The notes below the pieces were generated by a model that saw only the letters and a list, made by a program, of their open reading frames with translations, was not told the origin of the DNA and ran no database searches. A stretch of 64,000 bases of DNA from Rhodococcus sp. X156 (GTDB lineage Bacteria; Actinomycetota; Actinomycetes; Mycobacteriales; Mycobacteriaceae): contig NZ_CP034766.1 in assembly GCF_004006015.1 (NCBI RefSeq), forward strand, positions 2,575,001-2,639,000, in the 5' to 3' direction. Below, piece after piece: positions 34,859-45,962 of the stretch (the stretch's first letter is position 1; every line of letters starts with the position of its first letter). The position numbers were made by a program, and so were the translations under genes.

Positions 34859-36271
34859 TCAGCCCTGCTCGCCGGCGGGTCGGTAGTGCTCGTCCAGCAG
34901 GGCCACCGGCAGCATGGTCAGCTCCCGCCGGGGCAGCACGCCCAGTGCGTCCCAGGCCCGGTCCAGGGTGTCGTCCAGGCTGCGGGCCTCGTCCCGGCGC
35001 TGGTTCAGCAGGTGCTGCTCCACCCGCGTCTGGTAGCGCAGGTAGGCGTGGTCGGTGTCGCTGAGCGCGTCCTCGCCCACCAGCTCGGCCAGCTCGCGCA
35101 CCTGGCGGGCGCGGGCCAGGGCCGACATCACCTGCGCCGCCACGTCCAGGTGGTCAGCGCGGGTGCGCCCGGGGCCGGCGCCCTTGCGCATCAGCCGGGA
35201 CAGCGAGCTCAGCGGGTCCACCGGCGGGTACACCCCGGCCGCCTGCACCTCCCGGGAGAGCACCACCTGGCCCTCGGTGATGTAGCCGGTGAGGTCGGCG
35301 ACGGGGTGGGTGATGTCGCCGGCGGGCATGGTCAGCACCGGCAGCACCGTCACCGAGCCGGCCGTGCCCCGGATCCGGCCGCAGCGCTCGTACAGCGAGG
35401 CGAGGTCGCTGTAGAGGTAGCCGGGGTAGGCGCGGCGCCCAGGGATCTCCCCGCGGGCGGCCGACACCTCGCGCAGCGCCTCGGCGTAGGCGGTCATGTC
35501 GCTCATCACCACCAGCACGTGCCGGCCGGTGTCGAAGGCCAGGTGCTCGGCCACGGTGAGCGCGATGCGCGGGGTCTGGATGCGCTCGATCACCGGGTCG
35601 TCGGCGGTGTTGAGCAGCAGCACCAGCTCGCTCTCCGCCGAGCGGGCCTCCAGCGCGTCGCGCACCGCGGCCGCGTCGGTGTTGGTCAGCCCCATCCCGG
35701 CGAAGACCACCGAGAACGGCTCGTCACCCACGGTGGCCTGGGCGGCGATCTGGGTGGCCAGCTCCAGGTGCGGCAGGCCGGCCACGGAGAACACCGGCAG
35801 CTTCTGCCCGCGCACCACGGTGTCCAGCGCGTCGATGGCGGAGACCCCGGTGAGCACGGCGTCGGCCGGCGGGTCGCGCCACGTGGGGTTGAGCGGCGCC
35901 CCCGAGATGGGCGCGGTGGTGGTGCCGAAGATGGGCGGCCCGCCGTCGATGGGGCGACCGCGCCCGTTGCACACCCGCCCCAGCCAGTCGGTGCCCACCG
36001 GGATGCGGAAGGCCGCACCGGTGAACGCCACCCGGGTGCGCCCGGGCAGGATGCCGCGGGTGCCCTCGAGCACCTGCACCACCACCCGGTCGCGGTCCAC
36101 CTCCAGCACCAGGCCGTTGCGGGTCTCGCCGCTGCCCAGCTCGATCCGCGCCGCCTCGTCCCAGCCGACGCCGCGCACGCCGCGCACCACCAGCAGCGGG
36201 CCACGCACCTCGGCGACGTCGGTGTACTGCACCGTCCCCAGGTCGGTGGCGGCGTGCTCGGCGGCGCTCAT
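34859..36271 (-). CDS. ntpB: V/A-type ATPase subunit B (non-catalytic head)
   Basis: The protein has 470 residues. It has the head fold with NGRGRPIDGGPP, GLPHLELATQIAAQ (where a P-loop would be), FAGMGLTNTDAAAVRD and the segment RRAYPGYLYSDLASLYERCG. There is no Walker A, as expected for B. It alternates with A in the catalytic hexamer. ATG overlaps the A stop by 4 bases. Confidence 0.94.
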   Translation of the reverse strand: MSAAEHAATDLGTVQYTDVAEVRGPLLVVRGVRGVGWDEAARIELGSGETRNGLVLEVDRDRVVVQVLEGTRGILPGRTRVAFTGAAFRIPVGTDWLGRVCNGRGRPIDGGPPIFGTTTAPISGAPLNPTWRDPPADAVLTGVSAIDALDTVVRGQKLPVFSVAGLPHLELATQIAAQATVGDEPFSVVFAGMGLTNTDAAAVRDALEARSAESELVLLLNTADDPVIERIQTPRIALTVAEHLAFDTGRHVLVVMSDMTAYAEALREVSAARGEIPGRRAYPGYLYSDLASLYERCGRIRGTAGSVTVLPVLTMPAGDITHPVADLTGYITEGQVVLSREVQAAGVYPPVDPLSSLSRLMRKGAGPGRTRADHLDVAAQVMSALARARQVRELAELVGEDALSDTDHAYLRYQTRVEQHLLNQRRDEARSLDDTLDRAWDALGVLPRRELTMLPVALLDEHYRPAGEQG

Positions 36272-38019
36272 GCGTCGCCGTCCTGGCCCAGCCCGTCCTG
36301 TTGCAGCCCGTCCAGCCGGGCCAGCACCTCGTCCAGGTGGGCCTGCACCCCGGCGGCGTCGGTGGGGCCGGTCTCCTGTGCCGCCCGCAGCAGCGGCCCG
36401 TAGTCCAGCTCCTCCACCCGGCCCGGCGGCACCCCGGCGGCCACCAGCGCCTGGCAGCGGTCCACCACCGTCAGCACCGCCGCCAGCAGTGCCGCACCCT
36501 TGGCCGTGGAGCAGAACGCGTCGTTCCGGCTGAGCGCGCTCTGCTGCAGCACCCCCTGGCGCAGCAGCGAGCCGGCCAACATCACCATCCGCTCCGCCCC
36601 GGGCAGCGAGGCCGCGCCCACCAGCTCGGCCAGGGCGGTGAGGCGGTCGGCGTCGGCGAGGTAGCCCAGTGCCCGCTCCCGGCGCTGCGCCCAGCCCGGG
36701 TCACCGCCGGCGGCGTGCCACCCGCCCAGCGCCGCGGCGTCGCGGGAGAACGACCCCGCCCAGGCCACCGCCGGGTAGTGCCGGGCGTAGGCCAGGTCGC
36801 GGTCGAGCGTCCACACCTCGCGCACGAACCGCTCGGTGTGCGCGGTGACCGGCTCGGTCATGTCCCCACCGGCGGGTGAGACCGCGCCCAGGATGGTGAC
36901 CGACCCGGTACGCCCGCCGAGGGTGCGCACGTGCCCGGCCCGCTCGTAGAAGGCCGCCAGCGCCGAGGCGAGGTGCGCGGGGTAACCCTCCTCGGCAGGC
37001 AGCTCGCCGGTGCGGGAGGCGAGCTCGCGCAGCGCCTCGGCCCACCGCGAGGTGGAGTCGGCGATGAGCACCACGTGGTAGCCCATGTCCCGGAAGTACT
37101 CCGCCACGGTGACGCCGCTGTAGACGCTGGCCTCGCGGGCCATCATCGGCATGTTGGAGGTGTTGGCGATGACCACGGTGCGCAGGATCAGCCGGTCGCC
37201 GGTGCGCGGATCCTCCAGCGCCGACAGCTCGGCCACCACGTCGGCCATCTCGTTGCCGCGCTCGCCGCAGCCGACGTAGACGATGACGTCGGCGTCGCAC
37301 CACTTGGCCACCTGCTGCAGCAGCATGGTCTTGCCGGTGCCGAAGCCGCCGGGCACCGCCGCGCTGCTGCCCCGGGCGACCGGGAAGAGCAGGTCCAGCA
37401 CGCGCTGCCCGGTGTGCAGGCCCTCCGGGTGGTAGATCCGCTCGCGGTACGGGCGGGCCTGGCGCACCGGCCACTGCGGGCTCATCGGCACCCCCACCCC
37501 GGCCACCGTGGCCAGCACCGCGTCGTCGGGGTGCGCACCCGGCGCGGCGACCTGCTCCACCGTGCCCGCCACCCCCGGAGGCGCGAGCACGCTCACCCGC
37601 AGCGGTCCGGCGGTGGCCACGGTGCCCAGCTCGTCGCCGGAGCCCACCACGTCGCCCACCGCGACGGTGGGGGTGAACGCCCAGGTGCGCGCCGGCGGCG
37701 GGGCGCTGGCCTGCCCCGGGGTGAGCCAGGTGCCGGCGTCGGCCAGCGGGCGCAGCAGCCCGTCGAACACCGCGCCCAGCAGCCCCGGTCCGAGCCGCGC
37801 CGACAGCGGTGCGCCCTGCGGCTGCACGGGGGCACCCGGGCCCAGGCCGCCGGTCTCCTCGTAGGCCTGCACGGTGAGCTCGTCGTCGGCGATGGCCACC
37901 ACCTCACCGGGCAGCCGGTGCTCCCCCAGCAGCAGCACCTCGTTCATCGCCACCGCCGAGCCGGGCTCGTCCTGCACCCCGACGAGCGAGCCGGCGACCC
38001 GAAACACTCTTGCGCTCAC
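36268..38019 (-). CDS. ntpA: V/A-type ATPase subunit A (catalytic)
   Basis: The protein has 583 residues from GTG 38019, overlapping the E stop as GTGA. The Walker A GGFGTGKT is at residues 224-231, followed by the catalytic Glu-containing CGERGNEM segment and the Walker B-like [17 protein letters not shown]. The approximately 90-residue bulge domain between the N-terminal barrel and the P-loop distinguishes V/A-type A from F-type beta. It hydrolyses or makes ATP. Direction and coupling ion are not evident. Confidence 0.95.
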   Translation of the reverse strand: MSARVFRVAGSLVGVQDEPGSAVAMNEVLLLGEHRLPGEVVAIADDELTVQAYEETGGLGPGAPVQPQGAPLSARLGPGLLGAVFDGLLRPLADAGTWLTPGQASAPPPARTWAFTPTVAVGDVVGSGDELGTVATAGPLRVSVLAPPGVAGTVEQVAAPGAHPDDAVLATVAGVGVPMSPQWPVRQARPYRERIYHPEGLHTGQRVLDLLFPVARGSSAAVPGGFGTGKTMLLQQVAKWCDADVIVYVGCGERGNEMADVVAELSALEDPRTGDRLILRTVVIANTSNMPMMAREASVYSGVTVAEYFRDMGYHVVLIADSTSRWAEALRELASRTGELPAEEGYPAHLASALAAFYERAGHVRTLGGRTGSVTILGAVSPAGGDMTEPVTAHTERFVREVWTLDRDLAYARHYPAVAWAGSFSRDAAALGGWHAAGGDPGWAQRRERALGYLADADRLTALAELVGAASLPGAERMVMLAGSLLRQGVLQQSALSRNDAFCSTAKGAALLAAVLTVVDRCQALVAAGVPPGRVEELDYGPLLRAAQETGPTDAAGVQAHLDEVLARLDGLQQDGLGQDGDA

Positions 38020-38558
38020 GGTGATTCACCAGCCCCAGCGGAGTCCGTGGCCCACAGCCCCTCGACCTCGCTGCCCAGGCCCTCGAGCACCTGCGCGGCG
38101 ACGTCGTCCAGGGTGAGCACCAGCAGCCGACCGTCCGCCTCCGCCCGCACCCCGCCCTCCGGTGGCTCGCTGATGCGGGCGTGCTCGCCGAGCACCTGCC
38201 GGGCGTGGGCGACCAGCCGCTGCCGCCAGGCCGGGAAGGCGGGGTCCTCGCGCAGGGCCGGCAGCGCGGCGCGGACCTGCGCACGCAGGTCGTCGTAGGC
38301 CTGCTGGCGGGCGGCGAGCACCACCTCGCGGGCGTCGCGCCGGGCGCGGGAGCGGGCCGTGGCCTGCAGCGCCGCCGCCTCGGCCTCGCCCTCGCGGCGG
38401 GCGGCGGCCACCACCGCCTCGGCGTCGCGGCGGGCCTGGGCGTCCACCTGCGCGGCGTGCTCGCGGGCTGCGGCCAGCTGCGTCTCGGCCTCGGCGCGGG
38501 CGTGGTCGAGCACCGCGCGGCGCACCGGCTCCAGCGGGTCGCGCACCGGGGTGCTCAT
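38016..38558 (-). CDS. V/A-type ATPase subunit E (peripheral stalk)
   Basis: The protein has 180 residues from ATG 38558. The first ~110 residues form an Ala/Glu/Arg-rich helix (AEAETQLAAAREHAAQV, AARREGEAEAAAL) that pairs with subunit G. The C-terminal globular part binds the head. Low complexity limits recognition, but position and layout fit E. It is coupled to F upstream and A downstream by 4-base overlaps. Confidence 0.8.
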   Translation of the reverse strand: MSTPVRDPLEPVRRAVLDHARAEAETQLAAAREHAAQVDAQARRDAEAVVAAARREGEAEAAALQATARSRARRDAREVVLAARQQAYDDLRAQVRAALPALREDPAFPAWRQRLVAHARQVLGEHARISEPPEGGVRAEADGRLLVLTLDDVAAQVLEGLGSEVEGLWATDSAGAGESP

Positions 38559-38776
38559 CCGGGCAGCACCGCCGTCAGCGGTGGCCGGCCCACCGGCCGG
38601 AGCTCGGCCAGGGCGGCCGCGGCGGCCGCGGTGAGCAACACCAGCTCCACGTCGGCGGGCAGCTGCCGCCAGGCGTGCCGCACGGCCGCGTCGTCCTCGG
38701 CGGCCAGCACGGTGGCGCCGGCCAGCGCGTAGCCCACGCAGGCCGTGCGCTGGCCGATCACAGCGACGCGGCCCAC
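38555..38776 (-). CDS. V/A-type ATPase subunit F
   Basis: The protein has 73 residues from GTG 38776. It opens with a Rossmann-like strand and turn (GRVAVIGQRTACVGYALAG) as in F subunits, which sit on the rotor and are usually about 100 residues, so this one is short. Its stop overlaps the E start (ATGA). A gap of 3 bases separates it from K. Confidence 0.75.
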   Translation of the reverse strand: MGRVAVIGQRTACVGYALAGATVLAAEDDAAVRHAWRQLPADVELVLLTAAAAAALAELRPVGRPPLTAVLPG

Positions 38777-38779
38777 CGC

Positions 38780-40588
<1,809 letters not shown>

Positions 40589-40602
<14 letters not shown>

Positions 40603-41536
40603 CGAAGGCCTCCAGCACCGCGCCGCTGCCGCCACGCGCGGCGCACTCCAGGGCCGCGCGCACCCGCCAGGCGTCCACGGCCAGCACCCCGATCACCCCC
40701 ACCACCGGCCGGCGGCCGTAGCCGGAGCCGCGCAGCAGCGCGAAAGCCTCGTCCTCCACCCGCAGCCACCAGCGCGCCTCGGCCCGCCACAGCTCAGCCG
40801 GCTCCGCCACCCCCTCGAGCACCCAGGCGATAGCACTGGGCAGGCTCGCCCGCACGGCGTCCAGGTCCTCCGGCGCCGTGGTGACGGTCGCGGCGAACGC
40901 GGGGCTCACCACCGCGGACGCCTGCGTCAGCACGCTGGGCGGCACCGGCTCGCCCGCGACGGCCACGCGGCGCAGCACCTGCAGCACCGCCGCCGCCCGC
41001 GCCCAGGTGGCCGCCTCGGGCACCCGCGCGGCCACCGCATCGGCCCAGGCCAGGCGCAGCGCCAGCTGCAGCTCGTCCACCGCGGCGCCGGCCCGCACCC
41101 GCCACGGTGACGCCTCCAGCACTGCCTGCGCGGAGGGCACGCTGGTGGCGGCGGCCAGCCGCTGCCCGGCGACGTCCAGGGTGCCCAGCGCGAAGGGCTC
41201 CGCTGTCGTCGCCGAGCCCTGCAGCCGGGCCAGGTGCGCCTCGACGTTGGCCACCTCGAAGCCACCGGCGAGGGTGCGCACCACCTCAGCGCCGTCGCGG
41301 GGCAGCCAGCCGGCGAGCACCCGCAGGTTCCACAGCACCGCGGCAGCCACCCCACGCTGGGCGGTGCGCAGGTCCTGGCCCACCGACACGTCGTGGCCGT
41401 AGGAGGCCTCGTGCAGCACCCCCAGCGCGGCGTCCAGGCTGGGCTGCTCGGCCAGGTGCCGCGCCCCGCCGGCACCGAGCCGTCGCTGGGCCAGCGCCCG
41501 GCCCCGCACCACCCCGGCCACCCAGGCGGTGCTCAT
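40589..41536 (-). CDS. V/A-type ATPase subunit C (AC39/V0-d-like)
   Basis: The protein has 315 residues from ATG 41536, overlapping the G stop by 4 bases. It is mostly helical, with repeats of Ala/Leu/Val-rich helices (VLWNLRVLAGWLPRDGAEVVR, AAVLQVLRRVAVAGE), consistent with the funnel-shaped C subunit that joins the rotor shaft to the K ring. Sequence similarity in this family is low, so position in the operon carries much of the call. Confidence 0.75.
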
Positions 41537-41973
41537 CCGGTGGTCTGCTCCCGCAGCGCGGCGCGGGTGCCCGCCAGCACCCGGTGCACGTGCTCGGGCA
41601 TGCGCTGCGCGGCGATGGCGCGGATCTGGGCGGCCTGCTGCTGCGCGGCGGCCAGCTCGGTGGCGGCCTCCTGCTCAGCCTGACGGGTGCCCTGCTGCAC
41701 GGCCGCGGCCCGGGCGGCAGCGGCGTCGCGCTGGGCGGCGGCCGCGGTGGCCCGGGCGCGCTCGGCGGACTCGGTGCGCAGCTGCTCGGCCTGCTCGTGA
41801 GCCTGGCGGCGCAGCGCGTCGGCCTGCTGCTGCTCCGGCTGCAGCCGGGCCAGCACCGGTGCCAGCTCGGCGGCGATCTCGACGGCCCGGTCGGCGGGGA
41901 CTCCGCTGGCGGTAGCGGCACCGGGGGCGGCGGCCGCCTGGAAGCGCCGCAGGATGTCTCGTGGTCGCGGCAC
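41533..41973 (-). CDS. V/A-type ATPase subunit G/H (peripheral stalk)
   Basis: The protein has 146 residues from GTG 41973, with GGAGGA 5 bases upstream. A Gln/Ala/Arg-rich long helix (ADALRRQAHEQAEQLRTES, AAARAAAVQQGTRQAEQE) is preceded by PRPRDILRRFQ. It should pair with subunit E as the stator. It is the first gene of the nine-gene operon. Gene order G-C-I-K-F-E-A-B-D differs from the Thermus order. Confidence 0.78.
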   Translation of the reverse strand: MPRPRDILRRFQAAAAPGAATASGVPADRAVEIAAELAPVLARLQPEQQQADALRRQAHEQAEQLRTESAERARATAAAAQRDAAAARAAAVQQGTRQAEQEAATELAAAQQQAAQIRAIAAQRMPEHVHRVLAGTRAALREQTTG

Positions 41974-42031
41974 GGCGTCCTCCGATCGCCAGTGGCCCGC
42001 AGCGGCGGGGCACCCTCTCGATCGTAGGTCG
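41961..42031 (-). repeat. Duplicated leader, copy B (operon promoter region)
   Basis: This is the partner of copy A at 39222-39291. It contains the ribosome-binding site and GTG of subunit G. On the minus strand TACGAT (42026-42021) resembles a -10 hexamer, which suggests the primary operon promoter. No good -35 box is seen. Confidence 0.6.
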
Positions 42032-42053
42032 CACCAGTGGCGCGAGGGTGGGC

Positions 42054-42509
42054 TCAGCCCGCCTGGGCGGAGCGCTCCTCGGTGATGGTGATGCCCTGCT
42101 CGGCGGCCCAGGCGCGGGCGTCCAGCACGTCCAGGCGCAGCTGCTCGATGAGCTCGGTGGAGCCGACGAAGCGCACCTGCGGCCGCAGGTGGGCGTGCAG
42201 GCGCACCAGCACGGTGGCCCCGTACAGGTCGCCGGTGAAGTCCAGCAGGAAGGCCTCCAGCAGGCGCTCGCCGTCCTTGCCGTAGTACGTCGGGCGGTGG
42301 CCCACCGACACCGCGGCCACGTGCACCGGGCCGTCGTTGGCCGGGTCGATCTGCACGGTGCCGGCCCACACGCCGTCGCTCAGCGCGTGGTCGGGCACGG
42401 CGACGTTGGCGGTGGGAAAGCCCAGCAGCCGGCCACGCTTGTCCCCGTGCTCGACCACCCCCTCGACGTCGAGCACCACAGCGTTGTCCTTGCCCGGCCT
42501 GATGGCCAT
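42054..42509 (-). CDS. Stand-alone riboflavin kinase domain protein
   Basis: The protein has 151 residues from ATG 42509 with a GGAGG site. It has the flavokinase signature GFPTANVAVPDHAL, then DGVWAGTVQ, SVGHRPTYYG and LEAFLLDFTGDLYG. It lacks the N-terminal FAD-synthetase nucleotidyltransferase domain found in bifunctional RibF, so it could make FMN but not FAD. It ends 80 bases before the V-ATPase G gene and reads in the same direction. A normal ribF presumably lies elsewhere. Confidence 0.85.
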   Translation of the reverse strand: MAIRPGKDNAVVLDVEGVVEHGDKRGRLLGFPTANVAVPDHALSDGVWAGTVQIDPANDGPVHVAAVSVGHRPTYYGKDGERLLEAFLLDFTGDLYGATVLVRLHAHLRPQVRFVGSTELIEQLRLDVLDARAWAAEQGITITEERSAQAG

Positions 42510-42741
42510 GCGCTCCTCCAGCGGTCCGCGGGGGCGCTCCCCGTCACCCGCGGAAAGTACACGCCGCCAGCGCCCGCGCCCGGGCACGCGTGGCGCGGCC
42601 ACCGGGCCGGGACCACCGGTCGGTGCGCTGACCTGCGCCGATGCCTCGTGCGGTGTCTTCTTCCACTGAGCGGACCTTGCGCTCACGCTGCGCCGAAGGC
42701 AGGTTCACCAGGGTTGCCCCGCCCGCGCCAGGAGGACGCCG

Positions 42742-43629
42742 ATGAGCACCGACCACGCACAGCTGCTCGCCGGGAAGGTCGCCGTCGTCACCGGATCCAG
42801 CCGTGGCATCGGGTTGGCGGTGGCGCACGCCCTGGCCGCCGAGGGGGCGCGAGTGGTGCTCAACGGCCGCGACGCGGCGACCGCCGAGCGAGCTGCCGCC
42901 CAGGTGGGTGGCGGTGCCGTGGCGGTGCCCGGGTCGGCTGCCGACCACGCCGTGGCCGCCCAGCTGGTGGACACCGCGGTGGCGGTGCACGGCGGGCTGG
43001 ACGTGCTGGTCAACTGCGCCGGAGCTGCGGAGCCGGCGGGCTCGTCCATCCTGGACATCTCCCCCGCCGACTGGCAGGAGCTGCTGGACAGCCACCTCAC
43101 CTCCACCTTCGCCACCTGTCGCGCGGCGGCGCCGGTGCTGCGGGAGCGGGGCGGTGGCGTCATCGTGAACACCAGCTCGCACGCCTTCACCGGGATGTAC
43201 GGCGGCACTGGCTACGCCGCGGGCAAGGGCGGGGTGAACAGCCTGACGCTGGCCCTGGCCCGGGAGCTGCGCGAGCACGGCATCCGGGTGAACGCCGTGT
43301 GCCCCGGCGCCCGCACCCGGTTGTCCACCGGCGACGACTACACCCAGCACGTGCAGCGGCTGCACCAGCGGGGGCTGCTGGACGAGGTGACCCTGGCGGC
43401 GTCGCTCGCCCCGGCGCCACCGGAGTACGTGGCGCCGCTGTACACCTACCTGGCCAGCGACCTCTCCGCCGGCGTGAGCGGCGAGGTGCTCTCCGCGGCG
43501 GGCTGCTACCTGGGCCGCTTCGCCCCGCCGGCGGAGACCCTGCTCGGCTGGCGCGACCACTCCGACAGCCCGCCCTGGACCCCGGCCGAGGTGGCCGCCC
43601 AGCTCGCCACGGCGGGCCTCGGCGACTAG
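42742..43629 (+). CDS. Short-chain dehydrogenase/reductase
   Basis: The protein has 295 residues from ATG 42742 with AGGAGG. The cofactor loop is TGSSRGIGLA. A later NCAG motif is followed by NTSSHAF with the catalytic Ser and YAAGKGG for Tyr-xxx-Lys. A C-terminal extension of about 40 residues (GWRDHSDSPPWTPAEV) is longer than the classical SDR and resembles the extended SDRs seen next to MaoC/UshA-type genes. The substrate is unknown. Confidence 0.85.
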   Translation: MSTDHAQLLAGKVAVVTGSSRGIGLAVAHALAAEGARVVLNGRDAATAERAAAQVGGGAVAVPGSAADHAVAAQLVDTAVAVHGGLDVLVNCAGAAEPAGSSILDISPADWQELLDSHLTSTFATCRAAAPVLRERGGGVIVNTSSHAFTGMYGGTGYAAGKGGVNSLTLALARELREHGIRVNAVCPGARTRLSTGDDYTQHVQRLHQRGLLDEVTLAASLAPAPPEYVAPLYTYLASDLSAGVSGEVLSAAGCYLGRFAPPAETLLGWRDHSDSPPWTPAEVAAQLATAGLGD

Positions 43630-43699
43630 TCCCGCTCTTGTGGCGTGAGTCACAACGGCGGTCCTATGCTCGCAGGGCTGAACCCGCTGGGAGGTCCCC

Positions 43700-45529
43700 A
43701 TGAGCACCGACACCGCCCCGCTCGGCACCGCCACCACCGACCCGCAACAGCGGGTGGACGCCTGGCTCGCCGACTTCGACCAGGCCCTGCACGACCGGGA
43801 CGTGGACCGGGCGGCCGGGATGTTCGCCGCCACCAGCTTCTGGCGCGACCTCGTCGCCTTCTCCTGGAACCTCACCACGGTGGAGAACCCGGACGGGGTG
43901 GCCGACCTGCTGCGCGCCACGCTGGCGGACACCGACCCGCACGGCTTCGCCACCGAGGAGCCGCCCGAGGACGCCGACGGCGTCACCACCGCCTGGATCA
44001 CCTTCGCCACCGCGGTGGGCCGCGGCCGCGGGCTGCTGCGCCTGGTGGAGGAGGACGGGCCCAAGGCGTTCACCCTGCTCACCACCCTCTACGAGCTGAC
44101 CGGCTTCGAGGAGCCGCGCGGCACCCAGCGGCCGATGGGCGCCGAGCACGGGGCCAACAAGGAGCGGCTGACCTGGCTGGAGCGGCGGCAGAAGGAGGAC
44201 GCCGAGCTGGGCACCGTCACCCAGCCCTACGTGCTGGTGGTCGGCGGCGGGCAGGGCGGCATCGCCCTGGGCGCGCGGCTGCGCCACCTGGACGTGCCTG
44301 CTCTGGTGATCGACAAGCACCCCCGCCCGGGCGACCAGTGGCGCGGGCGCTACAAGTCGCTGTGCCTGCACGACCCGGTCTGGTACGACCACCTGCCCTA
44401 CCTGAAGTTCCCGGACAGCTGGCCGGTGTTCGCGCCCAAGGACAAGATCGGCGACTGGCTGGAGTCCTACACGCGGGTGATGGAGGTGCCCTACTGGACC
44501 AGCACCCGGGCGCTGAGCGCGTCCTACTCCCCCGAGGCCGGCGAGTGGACGGTGGAGGTGGAGCGCGACGGCGCCCCGCTCACCCTGCGCCCGAAGCACC
44601 TGGTGCTGGCCACCGGCATGTCCGGCAAGCCCAACGTCCCGACGCTGCCGGGCCAGGACGTCTTCCGGGGCGCGCAGCACCACTCCTCGGCGCACCCCGG
44701 ACCGGACCCGTTCGTGGGCAAGCGGGTGGTGGTGGTCGGCAGCAACAACTCCGCCTTCGACATCTGCGGGGCGCTGTGGGAGAACGGCGTCGACGTCACC
44801 ATGGTGCAGCGCTCGTCCACCCACATCGTCAAGAGCGCCAGCCTGATGGAGATCGGGCTGGGGGCGCTGTACTCCGAGCAGGCGCTGGCCAACGGGATCA
44901 CCACGGAGAAGGCCGACCTGATCTTCGCCTCGCTGCCCTACCGGATCATGCACGAGTTCCAGATCCCGCTGTACCAGCAGATGGCCGAGCGCGACCAGGA
45001 CTTCTACGCCCGACTGGAGGCCGCCGGCTTCGACCACGACTGGGGCGAGGACGGCTCGGGGCTGTTCATGAAGTACCTGCGCCGCGGCTCGGGCTACTAC
45101 ATCGACGTGGGCGCGGCCGACCTGGTGGCCAACGGTGACGTGCGGCTGGCCAAGGGACAGGTGGACCACCTCACCACCGACGCCGTGGTGCTGGCCGACG
45201 GCACCGAGCTGCCCGCCGACGTCGTCGTCTACGCCACCGGCTACGGCTCGATGAACGGCTGGGCGGCCGACCTGATCAGCCAGGAGGTGGCCGACCGGGT
45301 GGGCAAGGTGTGGGGGCTGGGCTCGGACACCACCAAGGACCCCGGGCCGTGGGAGGGCGAGCAGCGCAACATGTGGAAGCCCACCCAGCAGGAGGCGCTG
45401 TGGTTCCACGGCGGCAACCTGCACCAGTCGCGGCACTACTCGCTCTACCTCGCGCTGCAGCTCAAGGCCCGGCTGGAGGGCATCTCCACCCCGGTGTTCG
45501 GCCTGCAGCCGGTGCACCACCTCAGCTGA
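43700..45529 (+). CDS. SnoaL-like domain fused to flavin-dependent monooxygenase
   Basis: The protein has 609 residues from ATG 43700 after GGGAGG. Residues 15-145 form a SnoaL/NTF2-like cone (VDAWLADFDQAL, MFAATSFWRDLVAF). Residues 175-609 are an FAD/NADPH monooxygenase of the YUCCA/Baeyer-Villiger type. They carry FAD motif VVGGGQGG at 180-187, NADPH motif VVVVGSNNSAFD near 345, and YATGYGSMNG near 515. It hydroxylates or inserts oxygen into an unknown substrate and could serve the catabolic cluster 4 kb away. Confidence 0.87.
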   Translation: MSTDTAPLGTATTDPQQRVDAWLADFDQALHDRDVDRAAGMFAATSFWRDLVAFSWNLTTVENPDGVADLLRATLADTDPHGFATEEPPEDADGVTTAWITFATAVGRGRGLLRLVEEDGPKAFTLLTTLYELTGFEEPRGTQRPMGAEHGANKERLTWLERRQKEDAELGTVTQPYVLVVGGGQGGIALGARLRHLDVPALVIDKHPRPGDQWRGRYKSLCLHDPVWYDHLPYLKFPDSWPVFAPKDKIGDWLESYTRVMEVPYWTSTRALSASYSPEAGEWTVEVERDGAPLTLRPKHLVLATGMSGKPNVPTLPGQDVFRGAQHHSSAHPGPDPFVGKRVVVVGSNNSAFDICGALWENGVDVTMVQRSSTHIVKSASLMEIGLGALYSEQALANGITTEKADLIFASLPYRIMHEFQIPLYQQMAERDQDFYARLEAAGFDHDWGEDGSGLFMKYLRRGSGYYIDVGAADLVANGDVRLAKGQVDHLTTDAVVLADGTELPADVVVYATGYGSMNGWAADLISQEVADRVGKVWGLGSDTTKDPGPWEGEQRNMWKPTQQEALWFHGGNLHQSRHYSLYLALQLKARLEGISTPVFGLQPVHHLS

Positions 45530-45580
45530 GGCTCGGCCCCAACGCTTGTGGCGCAAGGCAATCGGGCATCATGGCCCGCC

Positions 45581-45952
45581 ATGGGCGCATGGGGAACGGA
45601 AATCTTCTCGGACGACACCGCAGCGGACGTGCGCGGTGACTACCGCGAGCTCCTGGAGGACGAGGTGCCCGACGAGGAGGCCACCCGCCGGGTCGTCGCC
45701 GAGTACCAGTACCTCGACCAGGACCAGGCGCACGTGCTGTGGCTGGCACTGGCGGCCGCGCAGCACCAGGTCGGACGCCTGGACGAGGAGGTACGGCGCC
45801 GCGCCCTCGACGTCATCGACTCGGGCGAGGGGCTCCAGCTGTGGGAGGAGGCGGGCTCGACGGAGCTGGCAGGGCGCAAGGCCGCGCTGGCGGCGCTGCG
45901 GGAGCAGCTGACCGGCCCCCAGCCAGCCCGCAAGACCCTGCGGCGCCCGTAG
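45581..45952 (+). CDS. DUF4259-like conserved hypothetical protein
   Basis: The protein has 123 residues from ATG 45581. It opens MGAWGTEIFSDDTAADVRGDY, the signature of a widespread small-protein family (DUF4259 and relatives) of unknown function. The rest is helical and acidic. The segment CATCAT at 45567-45572 could be a -10 box, giving a leaderless mRNA. It has no membrane segments or cysteines. Confidence 0.72.
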   Translation: MGAWGTEIFSDDTAADVRGDYRELLEDEVPDEEATRRVVAEYQYLDQDQAHVLWLALAAAQHQVGRLDEEVRRRALDVIDSGEGLQLWEEAGSTELAGRKAALAALREQLTGPQPARKTLRRP

Positions 45953-45962
45953 CGCGGTCGCC

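Noticed and set aside
43636..43670. TTGTG/CACAA inverted repeat and TATGCT before the SnoaL-monooxygenase gene
   Set aside because: The spacing from TTGTGG to TATGCT is 21 bp, too long for a normal promoter, and the short repeat could be chance. Not listed as a feature.
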